From the NCBI GenBank assembly GCA_943329665.2, contig CALQEU020000001.1:62001-126000 (forward strand): DNA of 64,000 nucleotides, given 5' to 3'. This DNA comes from JAJTFW01 sp903922455. GTDB lineage: Bacteria; Bacteroidota; Bacteroidia; AKYH767-A; OLB10. This document shows, in pieces, positions 1 through 8,192 of the stretch. Made by a program: the position numbers and the translations under genes. How positions within the stretch are numbered: position 1 is the first letter of the stretch; each line of letters begins with the position of its first letter. Under the pieces are notes generated by a model, which saw only the letters and a program-made list of their open reading frames with translations, did not search any database and was not told the DNA's origin.

Positions 1-2
1 TT

Positions 3-74
3 GAAGATAAAGTTTTGAGAGATAATTACCAAGATGGATCATTATTACGTTTACAAGCGCAGATTAATTTCTAA
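3..74 (+). CDS. C-terminal end of an outer-membrane beta-barrel protein (partial)
   Basis: Only the last 23 codons are inside the window, open from the left edge to TAA at 72-74. The end reads LRLQAQINF, alternating hydrophobic and polar residues and finishing in Phe, which is the usual last beta-strand of Gram-negative outer-membrane barrels such as porins. A strong terminator follows 17 nt later, which supports a real gene end here. The family cannot be named from so short a tail. Confidence 0.5.
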   Translation, partial: EDKVLRDNYQDGSLLRLQAQINF

Positions 75-91
75 GAAGTAAACGGTGAGTC

Positions 92-130
92 AGCCTCGTG
101 GGATTCTCATGAATCCGACGAGGCTTTTTT
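92..130 (+). terminator. Rho-independent terminator
   Basis: AGCCTCGT (92-99) pairs with ACGAGGCT (118-125), and the inner GGGATTC/GAATCC arms lengthen the stem. A run of six T (125-130) follows directly. It sits 17 nt after the stop of the truncated barrel gene and should end that transcript. Confidence 0.88.
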
Positions 131-244
131 AATTATATAACTGCTTTTGTTGTGACTGATGCTGTATTTATACTGCGTAGTTAATAAGCGAAGCAGTATC
201 TTTGATGACTTCCTCCGCTTTTATAAGTTTTAAATCCGAAAAAA

Positions 245-706
245 ATGATCATACATACTCAAGTCTTAAACCAACAACAGCAGTTTGAATTATTAAAATG
301 TTGGAACGAAGTATATCCATTGAATTTGAAATTTGATGATTTGGGTAAAATGAAAATTTACTTTGATGGACTTCAAAAGCTAGAATATTTTCTTTTAATT
401 GATTCATCAATTCCTGCTACCGCATTTTCTTTTCGATTTATTCGCGATGAAGAATTATGGCTGGCGATGCTCATGCCTCCCGCTATGCAAGGAAAAGGAT
501 ATGGATCCATATTAATCGAAGAATTAACTGAAAATATCAATTCCATCTCCGCTTGGGTGGTAGACCATGAACGAGATGTGAAGGCAGATGGCTCTCCTTA
601 CATTTCACCTTTACTATTTTATTTGAAGGAGAGATTTGAAATTCAAGAAGGTGTTCGATTGGAAACCGATACCATCTCTGCAGCGAAGTTGGTCTGGAAA
701 AAATAG
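245..706 (+). CDS. GNAT-family N-acetyltransferase
   Basis: 153 aa, soluble. The segment around residues 77-91 reads MQGKGYGSILIEEL, which matches the acetyl-CoA-binding motif A of GNAT enzymes (Q/RxxGxG/A followed by a helix). The preceding strand (LWLAMLMPP) fits the beta-4 strand of the fold. The acceptor substrate cannot be told. A second GNAT gene starts 40 nt downstream on the same strand, so the two and the following permease may be co-transcribed. The start is ATG after an A-rich run. Confidence 0.75.
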   Translation: MIIHTQVLNQQQQFELLKCWNEVYPLNLKFDDLGKMKIYFDGLQKLEYFLLIDSSIPATAFSFRFIRDEELWLAMLMPPAMQGKGYGSILIEELTENINSISAWVVDHERDVKADGSPYISPLLFYLKERFEIQEGVRLETDTISAAKLVWKK

Positions 707-746
707 AGTAGGACTCCACTACTTAAAAAGATCTCTTAAATTTGTG

Positions 747-1298
747 ATGATGTCAACTCCCCACTTATCGGTTCGTGAAATTTCTCAAGAAGATATTTCA
801 TCCCTGGTAAATTATTGGCTGAATTCTCCAGATAATTTTTTAGTTAATATGGGAGTTGATCTTTTGAAGTTGCCTTCTCGTGAAGATTTTACAACGATGA
901 TAGAATCTCAACTGATAACTCCTTATGCTGAGAAAAAATCTTTTGCTGCCATTTGGTTTTATGGCGAAAGGGCTATTGGACATTCAAATATTAGTCCAAT
1001 CGTTTTTGGCGAAGAAGCTTTTGTCCATCTTCATATTTGGAAGCAAGAATTTCGTGGAAATGGATTTGGATTAGAGTGCTTGAGAAAATCCATTCCCATT
1101 TATTTCAACCATTTTAATTTGAAACGAATTTATTGTGAACCTTATGCTTTAAATACTGGTTCTAATAGAACAGTAGAAAAATTGGGTTTTGAATTTGTAA
1201 AGGAATATACCACCATTCCAAGTTGGATTTGTTTTGAGCAACAGGTAAAACGATGGGTGCTTACTCGTGAAATGTTTGATTCTTGGACACATGTTTAG
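747..1298 (+). CDS. GNAT acetyltransferase, RimJ/RimL type
   Basis: 183 aa from the ATG at 747; a longer in-frame reading would overlap the upstream gene and has no conserved content. A second ATG follows at 750. The C-terminal half contains FRGNGFGLECLRKS (acetyl-CoA loop) and ALNTGSNRTVEKLGFEF, the Asn-rich helix plus LGF typical of RimJ/RimL-like acetyltransferases. These usually acetylate protein N-termini or small amines. The stop overlaps the start of the MFS gene by 8 nt (ATG at 1291, TAG at 1296-1298), indicating translational coupling. Confidence 0.8.
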   Translation: MMSTPHLSVREISQEDISSLVNYWLNSPDNFLVNMGVDLLKLPSREDFTTMIESQLITPYAEKKSFAAIWFYGERAIGHSNISPIVFGEEAFVHLHIWKQEFRGNGFGLECLRKSIPIYFNHFNLKRIYCEPYALNTGSNRTVEKLGFEFVKEYTTIPSWICFEQQVKRWVLTREMFDSWTHV

Positions 1299-2481
1299 AA
1301 CACAGTTCTCAAAAAATGTTTGGCTCTTGGGGCTTATCAGTCTCTTCGCCGATATTTCAAGTGAGTTGTTGTATCCCATTCTTCCCTTGTATTTAAAAGA
1401 AGCTGGCTATTCGATGCTTGCGTTGGGATTGTTGGAAGGAATTGCGAATGTAATTGCCGGAGTTTCTAAAGGCTATTTTGGACATCAGTCGGATGTGTTG
1501 CAACGTCGTTCTGTTTTTGTAAAATGGGGCTATGGACTTTCTACACTCGGAAAAATATTGATGATCGGCTCTCCCGATTTACTGAGAATTTTTTCTGGTA
1601 GAATTACGGATCGTTTTGGAAAAGGAATTCGAACAGCTCCACGCGATTCTTTGTTGTCGATGGAATCAACTCCAGAAACAAGAGCTGCCGTGTTTGGTTT
1701 TCATCGCGGACTCGATACACTCGGAGCTGCCATTGGACCTTCCTTAGCGTTAGTGTGGCTTTGGTGGATGCCTGGCGATTATTCAACTTTGTTCACCATT
1801 GCATTTATTCCGGCTGTAATTAGTATGCTATTGGCCTTTCGTTTGAAAGAGAAAAAAGTGAACACTCAAGTAAATGCTAAATCTCATGTCGGATTTTTTT
1901 CTTATTTCAACTATTGGAAAACGAGTCATCAGAGCTTCCGGAAATTTTTATTTCCGTTGATGTTGTTTGCATTGGTAAATAGTCCGGATGTGTTTTTGTT
2001 GATGGCATTGAAAGAAGCTGGATTTTCAGATACTACTATGATTGCAGTGTACATCTTATACAATTTACTGTATGCATTATTGGCAATGCCCATTGGTGTT
2101 TTGGCAGATCGATTTGGAAAAATTAAGATAATGTTATTTGGTGTTTTTCTTTTTGCTGTTTGTTATGCTGGAATGGCTTGGATGAATTCCTTAGCAGCAT
2201 TTATAGTTTTTTTTGCTGTTTATGCTATTTCCATCTCATGCTTAGAATCGGTTGCAAAGGCTGTTATTTCTACCATAGTACCATCGCATGAGCGTGGACA
2301 AGCCATCGGTTTTTATACGAGTGTAAATAGTTTGGGTGTGCTTTTCGCAGGAGCGTGGACAGGAGGATTGTGGTCGATGGGCGGTCCCCAACTGGTTTTT
2401 TCAATTACTGCAGTTGTTGCCATGATCGCATTTTTTATGCTGCGATGGAATGCATCAAAAATTAAAAATCATGTTGGCTGA
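1291..2481 (+). CDS. MFS transporter
   Basis: 396 aa, about 12 hydrophobic segments. The loop between helices 2 and 3 (about residues 61-74, GYFGHQSDVLQRRS) is a recognisable MFS motif A variant, and a matching loop (LADRFGKIKIM) lies in the second half. GKGIRTAPRDSL follows helix 4. I chose ATG 1291, which overlaps the upstream acetyltransferase stop by 8 nt, rather than the longer reading from 1267. The substrate is unknown. The gene converges on ribE, with only 4 nt between the two stop codons. Confidence 0.85.
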   Translation: MFRTQFSKNVWLLGLISLFADISSELLYPILPLYLKEAGYSMLALGLLEGIANVIAGVSKGYFGHQSDVLQRRSVFVKWGYGLSTLGKILMIGSPDLLRIFSGRITDRFGKGIRTAPRDSLLSMESTPETRAAVFGFHRGLDTLGAAIGPSLALVWLWWMPGDYSTLFTIAFIPAVISMLLAFRLKEKKVNTQVNAKSHVGFFSYFNYWKTSHQSFRKFLFPLMLFALVNSPDVFLLMALKEAGFSDTTMIAVYILYNLLYALLAMPIGVLADRFGKIKIMLFGVFLFAVCYAGMAWMNSLAAFIVFFAVYAISISCLESVAKAVISTIVPSHERGQAIGFYTSVNSLGVLFAGAWTGGLWSMGGPQLVFSITAVVAMIAFFMLRWNASKIKNHVG

Positions 2482-2485
2482 AAAA

Positions 2486-3067
2486 CTACTGCAAATAAGC
2501 TTTTACATATTTTCCAATAATATCAAATTCTAAATTTACAACATCACCCACCTTCATGGTTTTTAAATTAGTGTGCTCAAAGGTGTAAGGAATTATGGCT
2601 ACACTAAATTTTCCAGGATGTGATGCTGCTACAGTTAAACTTACTCCATTAATCGTGATTGAACCTTGCGGAACGGTTACATGCCCAGCATTTTTATCAT
2701 ACGTAAATTCCATCAACCAACTCCCATGCTCATCTTTAATCGAGGTACAATGTCCTATTAAATCCACATGACCTTGTACAATATGTCCGTCAATTCTACC
2801 ATTCATCAGCATGCATCGTTCAAGGTTTATTAAATCTCCGGAATGTATATTTCCCAAATTGCTTTTGCGCAATGTTTCAGCAATAGCCGTCACAATATAT
2901 CCTTCCGGACGAAAACCAGTTACGGTTAAGCAAACACCATTATGCGCCAAGCTTTGGTCAACTTTTAATTCTTCAATAAAGGAGCTCTCCACTGTAAAAG
3001 TTTTGTTCCCTCCTTCGTCAACTACAAGTAATACTTTACCAAGTGCTTCAATAATTCCTGTGAACAT
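2486..3067 (-). CDS. ribE: Riboflavin synthase, alpha chain
   Basis: 193 aa, a normal length for this enzyme, which dismutates two 6,7-dimethyl-8-ribityllumazine molecules to riboflavin. It begins with the hallmark MFTGIIEALG and shows two lumazine-binding repeats (about 1-97 and 98-193). Each has the GD(L/V)(I/V)NLE strand and an NGVxLTV segment. It lies 90 nt downstream of the photolyase gene on the same strand. The grouping fits a flavin-using neighbour but may be coincidental. Confidence 0.95.
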   Translation of the reverse strand: MFTGIIEALGKVLLVVDEGGNKTFTVESSFIEELKVDQSLAHNGVCLTVTGFRPEGYIVTAIAETLRKSNLGNIHSGDLINLERCMLMNGRIDGHIVQGHVDLIGHCTSIKDEHGSWLMEFTYDKNAGHVTVPQGSITINGVSLTVAASHPGKFSVAIIPYTFEHTNLKTMKVGDVVNLEFDIIGKYVKAYLQ

Positions 3068-3157
3068 GATGTGGGTACTTTGATTCTGAAGATAAAAGTA
3101 TATAAATTTTTGCTTTGGTCGAAAAAAGGTGATTGCGAGAAACTTTCCGCGAGAAAC

Positions 3158-4465
3158 CTATTTTTTCGCGAGCCCTTTCTTATAAACTTGCAAGCATCGA
3201 TCTCTTGCAAAGGCATGTTCTACTCTCGGTGGTGGATATCCGAAGTCCTCAAACTCAGGCACCCATTTTCGAATGTATTTAAAATCGGGATCAAATCGCT
3301 GTGTTTGTAAATAAGGATTAAAGATTCTAAAATAAGGAGCAGCATCGCATCCGCTTCCTGCAGCCCATTGCCACCCACCGTTATTAGCACTTAAGTCGAA
3401 GTCGAGGAGTTTGGAAGCGAAGTACGCTTCTCCCCACCTCCAGTCAATCAATAAATGTTTGGTGAGAAAGCTCGCGGTGATCATGCGCACTCGATTATGC
3501 ATAAAACCGGTTTCATTGAGTTCACGCATTCCGGCATCAACAATGGGATAGCCAGTACGTCCTTCACACCATGCCTCAAATTCATCTTCGTTATTTCTCC
3601 ATTCAATGAAATCATATGCTGGTTTAAAGGCACTTTCTACTACATGCGGAAAATGCCAAAGGATCATCATATAAAATTCTCGCCAGCAAAGTTCGTTCAA
3701 CCAGGTCGGACTTAATTTTTGAGCTTCTTTAATTAATTGTCGAATACTTATCGTTCCAAATCTAAGGTGTATACTAAGACGAGAGGTTCCTGATACACTT
3801 GGAAGATCACGAGTGTCATGGTAATGCTGAATTATCGATTTGTTTATTTCTTTGCTGGGAAAATTACCAGCACTTTTTTCAAATCCCATCGATTTCAACG
3901 TTGGTATAATTGAAGAATTATTCTGATTCAGTTTACTAAAGAGATTTTTAGTATCGTAATTTGGAACACCTTCTTCATTTAACTTCTCCATCCATTTTTT
4001 ACTGAATGGAGTGTAGATAGTATAGGGTTGCCCATCTTTCTTTACAATATCATCTTTTTCAAAAAGCACTTGATCCTTGTACGTATGAAAAGTAATATTA
4101 TTTTTTACGCATAGACTTTCTATTTCTTTATCTCTTAATTTGGCGTAAGGTTCGTAATCGTGATTCGTATAAACTGAAGCAATATTATAGTCCTTAAGTA
4201 GTTCCTTCCAGATTTTTAAAGGACTACCATATCGCACCTCCAAACCGGAGCCATGTGAAAGAAGTTGTTGGTTTAGATAGGTAATTTGATCATGAATAAA
4301 TTGTAGTCGACGGTCTTTTTTATCTTCCAATGCATCCAAGATATCTTTGTCAAAAATAAAAACACATTGCACTTTGTATCCGCTTTTCAAACTTTGATGC
4401 AACCCAACATTATCTTCAAGTCGAAGGTCGCGACGAAACCAATGAATTGCGATTTTACTTTCCAT
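3158..4465 (-). CDS. phr: Deoxyribodipyrimidine photolyase (cryptochrome/photolyase family)
   Basis: 435 aa. The N-terminal Rossmann antenna domain begins IHWFRRDLRLEDNVGL. The C-terminal FAD-binding domain holds ELCWREFYMMILWHFP, MHNRVRMITASFLTKHLL and the flavin/DNA-contact block LDFDLSANNGGWQWAAGSG (NNGGWQW at about 361-367). This is the class I CPD photolyase pattern: blue light drives repair of pyrimidine dimers. It overlaps the TIGR01777 gene by 11 nt, so the two are translated together. A CarH-like regulator and an ECF sigma factor lie 2.4-5 kb away. A cryptochrome-like role cannot be excluded. Confidence 0.92.
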   Translation of the reverse strand: MESKIAIHWFRRDLRLEDNVGLHQSLKSGYKVQCVFIFDKDILDALEDKKDRRLQFIHDQITYLNQQLLSHGSGLEVRYGSPLKIWKELLKDYNIASVYTNHDYEPYAKLRDKEIESLCVKNNITFHTYKDQVLFEKDDIVKKDGQPYTIYTPFSKKWMEKLNEEGVPNYDTKNLFSKLNQNNSSIIPTLKSMGFEKSAGNFPSKEINKSIIQHYHDTRDLPSVSGTSRLSIHLRFGTISIRQLIKEAQKLSPTWLNELCWREFYMMILWHFPHVVESAFKPAYDFIEWRNNEDEFEAWCEGRTGYPIVDAGMRELNETGFMHNRVRMITASFLTKHLLIDWRWGEAYFASKLLDFDLSANNGGWQWAAGSGCDAAPYFRIFNPYLQTQRFDPDFKYIRKWVPEFEDFGYPPPRVEHAFARDRCLQVYKKGLAKK

Positions 4466-5351
4466 AGATGCTAATTAATGCACTTTCAAGAGTAGGGAAT
4501 TTAAAATCATATCCACTCCTCTTTATTTTTTCAGAACTTACATTTGAACTGTTTAAAACAATGGAACTTCGTTCACCCATCAGCAGTTTCAAAATAAAGG
4601 ACGGAATAGCAATAGGAATGCTCCATTTATTTAGGTGTTTTCTGATTGCTAAGATGAATGCTCGCTGCAGACTAGGAGAAGGACTAACTCCATTGTAAAT
4701 GCCTTGCATATTCTCATTTTCGATTCCATGGATCATCTGTAAACAGATGTCATCAATATGAATCCAACTAATTATTTGTTTTCCATTCCCTAGTACCGGG
4801 CAAATTCCAACTGGAATAGAAGCACTCATCTCTTTTAATGCTCCTCCATTTTTTGATAGAACAACTCCAATTCTGAAAAGAATGGTTCGTATTGACGAGT
4901 CTTGATAAGCTTTTTCCCATTCAGCTGTAGATTGGGTGAGAAAGCCATTTCCCATTATCGATTCTTCCGTCATGATTTCATCTTTTCGGTCACCATAAAA
5001 TCCAATAGCCGAAGCGGAAATTAGAACGCTAATTTGATTTTTATTTTCTTTTAGTGCATTTATAATGCATCGTGCAGAATGAGTCCTGCTTTCTATTACT
5101 TTTTTTCGATACGAGGTAGTCCAGGCATGATTGGCTATAGATTCTCCAGCAAGATTAATGATAGCAACACAATTTTCTAGTGCTTTTTCATCCATCTTCC
5201 CCTGCACCGGATCCCATAAATAGGAGTTGATTCCATCTACAGGTGTATCGGAACGACTTAACCAAGCCACATCATAACCTTTCTCTAAAAGAAGTGCTGT
5301 TAATCGCTTACCGATTAAACCTGATCCACCACCAATGAGAACTTTTTTCAT
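4455..5351 (-). CDS. TIGR01777-family NAD(P)-dependent epimerase-like protein
   Basis: 298 aa, extended SDR fold. The N-terminal dinucleotide-binding loop is GGGSGLIG (residues 7-14), followed by WLSRS and the NLAGESI segment typical of the YfcH/TIGR01777 group. The C-terminal domain (LLMGERSSIVLNSSNVSSEK) matches the DUF1731 tail of that family. The reaction is not known. Members often sit beside photolyase genes, as here, where the end of this gene overlaps the photolyase start by 11 nt. Confidence 0.85.
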   Translation of the reverse strand: MKKVLIGGGSGLIGKRLTALLLEKGYDVAWLSRSDTPVDGINSYLWDPVQGKMDEKALENCVAIINLAGESIANHAWTTSYRKKVIESRTHSARCIINALKENKNQISVLISASAIGFYGDRKDEIMTEESIMGNGFLTQSTAEWEKAYQDSSIRTILFRIGVVLSKNGGALKEMSASIPVGICPVLGNGKQIISWIHIDDICLQMIHGIENENMQGIYNGVSPSPSLQRAFILAIRKHLNKWSIPIAIPSFILKLLMGERSSIVLNSSNVSSEKIKRSGYDFKFPTLESALISIYGK

Positions 5352-5412
5352 AAATTTAAAACAATGGATGAAATGATTAGTTTAATTTCCAATAAAATAA
5401 ATCGAGACCAAT

Positions 5413-6426
5413 TTACTCCACCACGTAAGCGGGGTCAAAACCACTATCGCCCGGATCAAAATTCAAGATGGGAGCAACGGGTGGACGTTTTCCAAATCGA
5501 ACTTGTAAACTAATCCGTAGATATGGTGTTGCCACTTGTTTTGCTTTGTAATCTTCAATCTGCAAGCTACCTGATGTAGTAATACCAACTTCCGGTGCTA
5601 GGACAACATGTCGTGTAGTATAATAACGAGCCAACACGCCTACTCTATAATATTGAAAACGATACAACAGCGGTTCGTTTGGATAGACACTATCTGGTTG
5701 TAAATAATGATATCCTCCTGTATTTTGAATTTTAGCACTCAAACTAATTTTTTTGGAGAAAACATGAGTGTACATCGCATTAAAAGGTAACGTCAATTGA
5801 ACTTGATCATCGTTACCTAATTTAATTCCAAATCCTATTAGTGGTAAGGGAAGATCCCTACCCATTACGGGAGTGTATATCACGCCAAGCGTATGCCACC
5901 AAGTATTATTATGATAAAGCTTTCTCCATACAAAGGCTCCATGAAAACGCAGGTAATTTAGTTTGAAATTAAACGATTCAGAAGGTAGGGAAGTAGAAAA
6001 CTGAACTAAATATAAATTTCTTAACCCTTTTGCCATGAGCGCTGTTATGCCTAATCTACCCGTGGTAAGTGTCCGATCGGGTTCGAGGAAGTCTAGTTGT
6101 GAAATTTTTCCTGTAGCTCCACCGTGTAAAAGTACAGCAAAGAAAGGTTTTCCCCCATCGGCAGAGAGCCAATCTTTTCCTAGATAAAGCGGAAACCGAA
6201 AGCTAAAACCAGTGGCAGCGTGTCCGTTCTCCATGGTTGTGTCTCTTACCTCGCTGGGTTCTAAATATTCTTCATCAACTTGCCACATAGGGGATAGTAA
6301 TGCATGTGGTTTGTAGCCGCCTTGACCAAAGGAACATAAGCTGACAAGTATCATTAGCAGAAGCAGAAAGTTCAACTTATTAAAAAATAATTTTAATATT
6401 TGCAGATGGGCCTTTTCCCTTTTCAT
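5413..6426 (-). CDS. Outer-membrane beta-barrel protein of unknown function
   Basis: 337 aa. A basic N-terminus and a hydrophobic stretch (LNFLLLLMILVSLCSFGQ) form a signal peptide with likely cleavage after SFG. The rest has many amphipathic strands separated by turns (for example LRFHGAFVWRKLYHNN, YFRVGVLARYYTTRHV-like hairpins), as in Bacteroidota barrels such as the DUF6268 group. A C-terminal Pro/Asp-rich tail follows the last strand. The minus-strand -7 box TATCTTTG (6432-6439) ends 5 nt before this ATG. The divergent 6444 gene starts only 17 nt away. Substrate and role are unknown. Confidence 0.65.
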   Translation of the reverse strand: MKREKAHLQILKLFFNKLNFLLLLMILVSLCSFGQGGYKPHALLSPMWQVDEEYLEPSEVRDTTMENGHAATGFSFRFPLYLGKDWLSADGGKPFFAVLLHGGATGKISQLDFLEPDRTLTTGRLGITALMAKGLRNLYLVQFSTSLPSESFNFKLNYLRFHGAFVWRKLYHNNTWWHTLGVIYTPVMGRDLPLPLIGFGIKLGNDDQVQLTLPFNAMYTHVFSKKISLSAKIQNTGGYHYLQPDSVYPNEPLLYRFQYYRVGVLARYYTTRHVVLAPEVGITTSGSLQIEDYKAKQVATPYLRISLQVRFGKRPPVAPILNFDPGDSGFDPAYVVE

Positions 6427-6443
6427 TTTAACAAAGATACTAT

Positions 6444-6782
6444 ATGAACGAGTTGCAACTTGAAAAATATCGTCACGACCTTGCGTATTTGAAAGCGATG
6501 GCCTTTCAAACCATAAAGGATTTTGAACGATTTAATTATATTCTAGTATTTAATGAGAGTTTGCCTGTTCAATTCAATACCTATCGTATTCAATTGGCAG
6601 AACAACTCCAAAACTGGTGCAAGTTTGATGCAGACCGTATCCCGGGTTTACTTTATCATATTGATGTTCCTGAACATATGATACCGGTTCGATATGGTTG
6701 TCGTGATACAGCTCAAATGGCGGATGTAATTTTGCAACGTGAATTAATAAAAGTGATTTTAAAAAAACATTATTCTTCTTGA
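6444..6782 (+). CDS. Conserved-looking small soluble protein, unknown function
   Basis: 112 aa, no signal peptide or membrane segment, mostly helical, with aromatic and acidic clusters (KDFERFNYIL, WCKFDADRIPG). I do not recognise the family. It is divergent from the barrel gene with a 17 nt gap and lies 59 nt upstream of the MerR-type regulator on the same strand. Between it and the regulator is a near-perfect 12 bp-arm palindrome. It may share the regulator's transcript or be controlled from the shared divergent promoter region. Confidence 0.6.
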   Translation: MNELQLEKYRHDLAYLKAMAFQTIKDFERFNYILVFNESLPVQFNTYRIQLAEQLQNWCKFDADRIPGLLYHIDVPEHMIPVRYGCRDTAQMADVILQRELIKVILKKHYSS

Positions 6783-6798
6783 GTTGTTCTACGTGTAA

Positions 6799-6826
6799 TA
6801 ATTATTCATTCTAAAATGAATAATTA
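6799..6826. promoter_or_regulatory. Palindrome upstream of the MerR-type gene, candidate operator
   Basis: TAATTATTCATT (6799-6810) and its exact reverse complement AATGAATAATTA (6815-6826) flank the 4 nt CTAA. It ends 15 nt before the regulator's ATG. No T-run follows, so it is a poor terminator. Its position fits an autoregulatory operator for a dimeric MerR-family protein, though that is inference. Confidence 0.5.
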
Positions 6827-6841
6827 GTGATAAGTATCTCT

Positions 6842-7726
6842 ATGAATAACTTCTCAATTAAAGATGTGGAAGCATTAACTGGAATCAAATCGCATACATT
6901 GCGTATTTGGGAGCAGCGTTATGGAATTCCACTACCGAATAGAACTGCCACTAATATTCGATATTATACAGACGATGATTTAAAATTGCTTCTCAATGTA
7001 GCGATGTTAAATCGTAAAGGATATAAAATATCCAAGATTACAAAAATGTCGAAGGAAGAGGTGGATACATTGGTGCTTGACCTTACGCTTCAATCCGATG
7101 ATGAATCGATGCATTTGGAATCATTGATTAAAGCAATGTTTAGCTTAGATGAAGATATCTTTATTCAGGTTTTTCAATCAAGCATTGATCAAATTGGCTT
7201 TGATGAAAGTTTTAAGAAGTTAGTTTTTCCTTTAATGGCGCGAATTGGTATTATGTGGCAAACGGGTTCTATTAATCCGGCTTACGAGCATTTTGTTACT
7301 CAATTAATTCGACTAAAATTATATTCTGCGCTCAGTGAATTGCCTAAAATTGAAACGCAAAAGGCAAAGAAATTTATTCTTTTCCTTCCTACCAATGAAC
7401 CACATGATTTGACCTTGCTTTTTGCAAATTATTTAATTCGCTTAGCTGGTCACCATACCAATTATCTGGGACCCAACTTGCCGCTTAATGAGTTGCATTC
7501 AGTAATGAAATTGTATAAAGCCGATTATATTCTCACGGTGCTAACCTCTTCAATAAGTAGTCAAACTCCATTGCAGATTGCAATTAAGTTGCATGCCGAT
7601 TTTCCACATACGAACATTTTAATAGCAGGATCACAGATTTCTCAATCGCATATTCAGTTTCCACCTCTTGTTACACTTCTTTATGATTTTGATGCTTTTA
7701 CTAATTTGTTAAAGTCCACAAGTTAG
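6842..7726 (+). CDS. MerR-family regulator with CarH/LitR-like cobalamin-binding region
   Basis: 294 aa from ATG 6842 (an upstream in-frame start adds 5 residues). The N-terminal winged helix reads FSIKDVEALTGIKSHTLRIW followed by EQRYG, a clear MerR domain. The middle helical bundle holds W139 and E149-H150 in the spacing W-x9-EH, the adenosylcobalamin cap signature of CarH. The C-terminal Rossmann-like part has E186-x-H188, where H188 aligns with the lower axial cobalt ligand. The usual following Gly is Thr, and the later GG is GS. Such proteins repress light-induced genes in the dark. A photolyase lies upstream and an ECF sigma gene downstream. Confidence 0.82.
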   Translation: MNNFSIKDVEALTGIKSHTLRIWEQRYGIPLPNRTATNIRYYTDDDLKLLLNVAMLNRKGYKISKITKMSKEEVDTLVLDLTLQSDDESMHLESLIKAMFSLDEDIFIQVFQSSIDQIGFDESFKKLVFPLMARIGIMWQTGSINPAYEHFVTQLIRLKLYSALSELPKIETQKAKKFILFLPTNEPHDLTLLFANYLIRLAGHHTNYLGPNLPLNELHSVMKLYKADYILTVLTSSISSQTPLQIAIKLHADFPHTNILIAGSQISQSHIQFPPLVTLLYDFDAFTNLLKSTS

Positions 7727-8085
7727 ATGGGTTTTATCTATTTCAGAACTGTCAGCAAGCAGGTTCTAATCTTATTGATTTCAATAGTTTATGTAGTTTT
7801 CTAATCGATTTTTAGTGCGGATTTTCTTCTTTGCTAGTTCGGTTCTTTCATTGATTTATTTCTTCGAGAGAAATTTTCCTCGTCATTCTTCAAGATTTAG
7901 CAAGAACTTTTCTAAGAAATCAAATGAAGAGAAGATTTAGCCTAATTTCTAGTCAAGTCAAACGGAAAGTACCTTATCAACAAAAGAAGTTGCGATGAAG
8001 ATGTCTTTAATAAGCCAAACCCATCTTAGCAAAGTACAAGTTGTTGGAAATCAATAATTTTATTTTATGGGCTAGGTTTCAGCAA

Positions 8086-8124
8086 GTTAAAGTCTGTTTA
8101 ACAAAAATGTTAAAAAAGTTAAAC
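8086..8124. promoter_or_regulatory. Cluster of four TTAA-centred half-sites, candidate operator
   Basis: GTTAAAG (8086-8092), GTTTAAC (8096-8102), GTTAAA (8109-8115) and GTTAAAC (8118-8124) sit at spacings of 11, 12 and 9 nt. The second and fourth form an inverted pair. The cluster ends 7 nt before the -33 element of the ECF sigma promoter. It is the natural place for the adjacent MerR/CarH-like protein to bind, but binding is inferred. Confidence 0.45.
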
Positions 8125-8131
8125 AAAAAGC

Positions 8132-8162
8132 TTGCAGATTGGATCCAGCCCAGCTATCTTTG
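8132..8162 (+). promoter_or_regulatory. Bacteroidota-type promoter of the ECF sigma gene
   Basis: TTG at 8132-8134, a 20 nt spacer, then TATCTTTG at 8155-8162, matching the primary sigma consensus (-33 TTTG or TTG, -7 TAnnTTTG). Transcription should start near 8167. This excludes the upstream in-frame start at 8139 and points to ATG 8193. Confidence 0.72.
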
Positions 8163-8192
8163 TTTAAGTATTTACAAAAAAAATTAGACAAA

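Larger units (their letters stand above)
7727..8192. other. Long regulatory gap between MerR-type and ECF sigma genes
   Basis: 466 nt with no convincing coding sequence in either strand. The last 110 nt carry a cluster of TTAA-centred half-sites (8086-8124) and a consensus promoter (8132-8162). The rest (7727-8080) is AT-rich without a strong hairpin or repeat that I can see. Confidence 0.6.

Noticed and set aside
537..719. Minus-strand 60-codon frame within the first GNAT gene
   Set aside because: It lies opposite a well-supported acetyltransferase gene and shows no motif or promoter.
8139..8192. Longer N-terminus of the ECF sigma factor from 8139
   Set aside because: The promoter -7 box 8155-8162 lies inside it, so this stretch is upstream of the transcription start.
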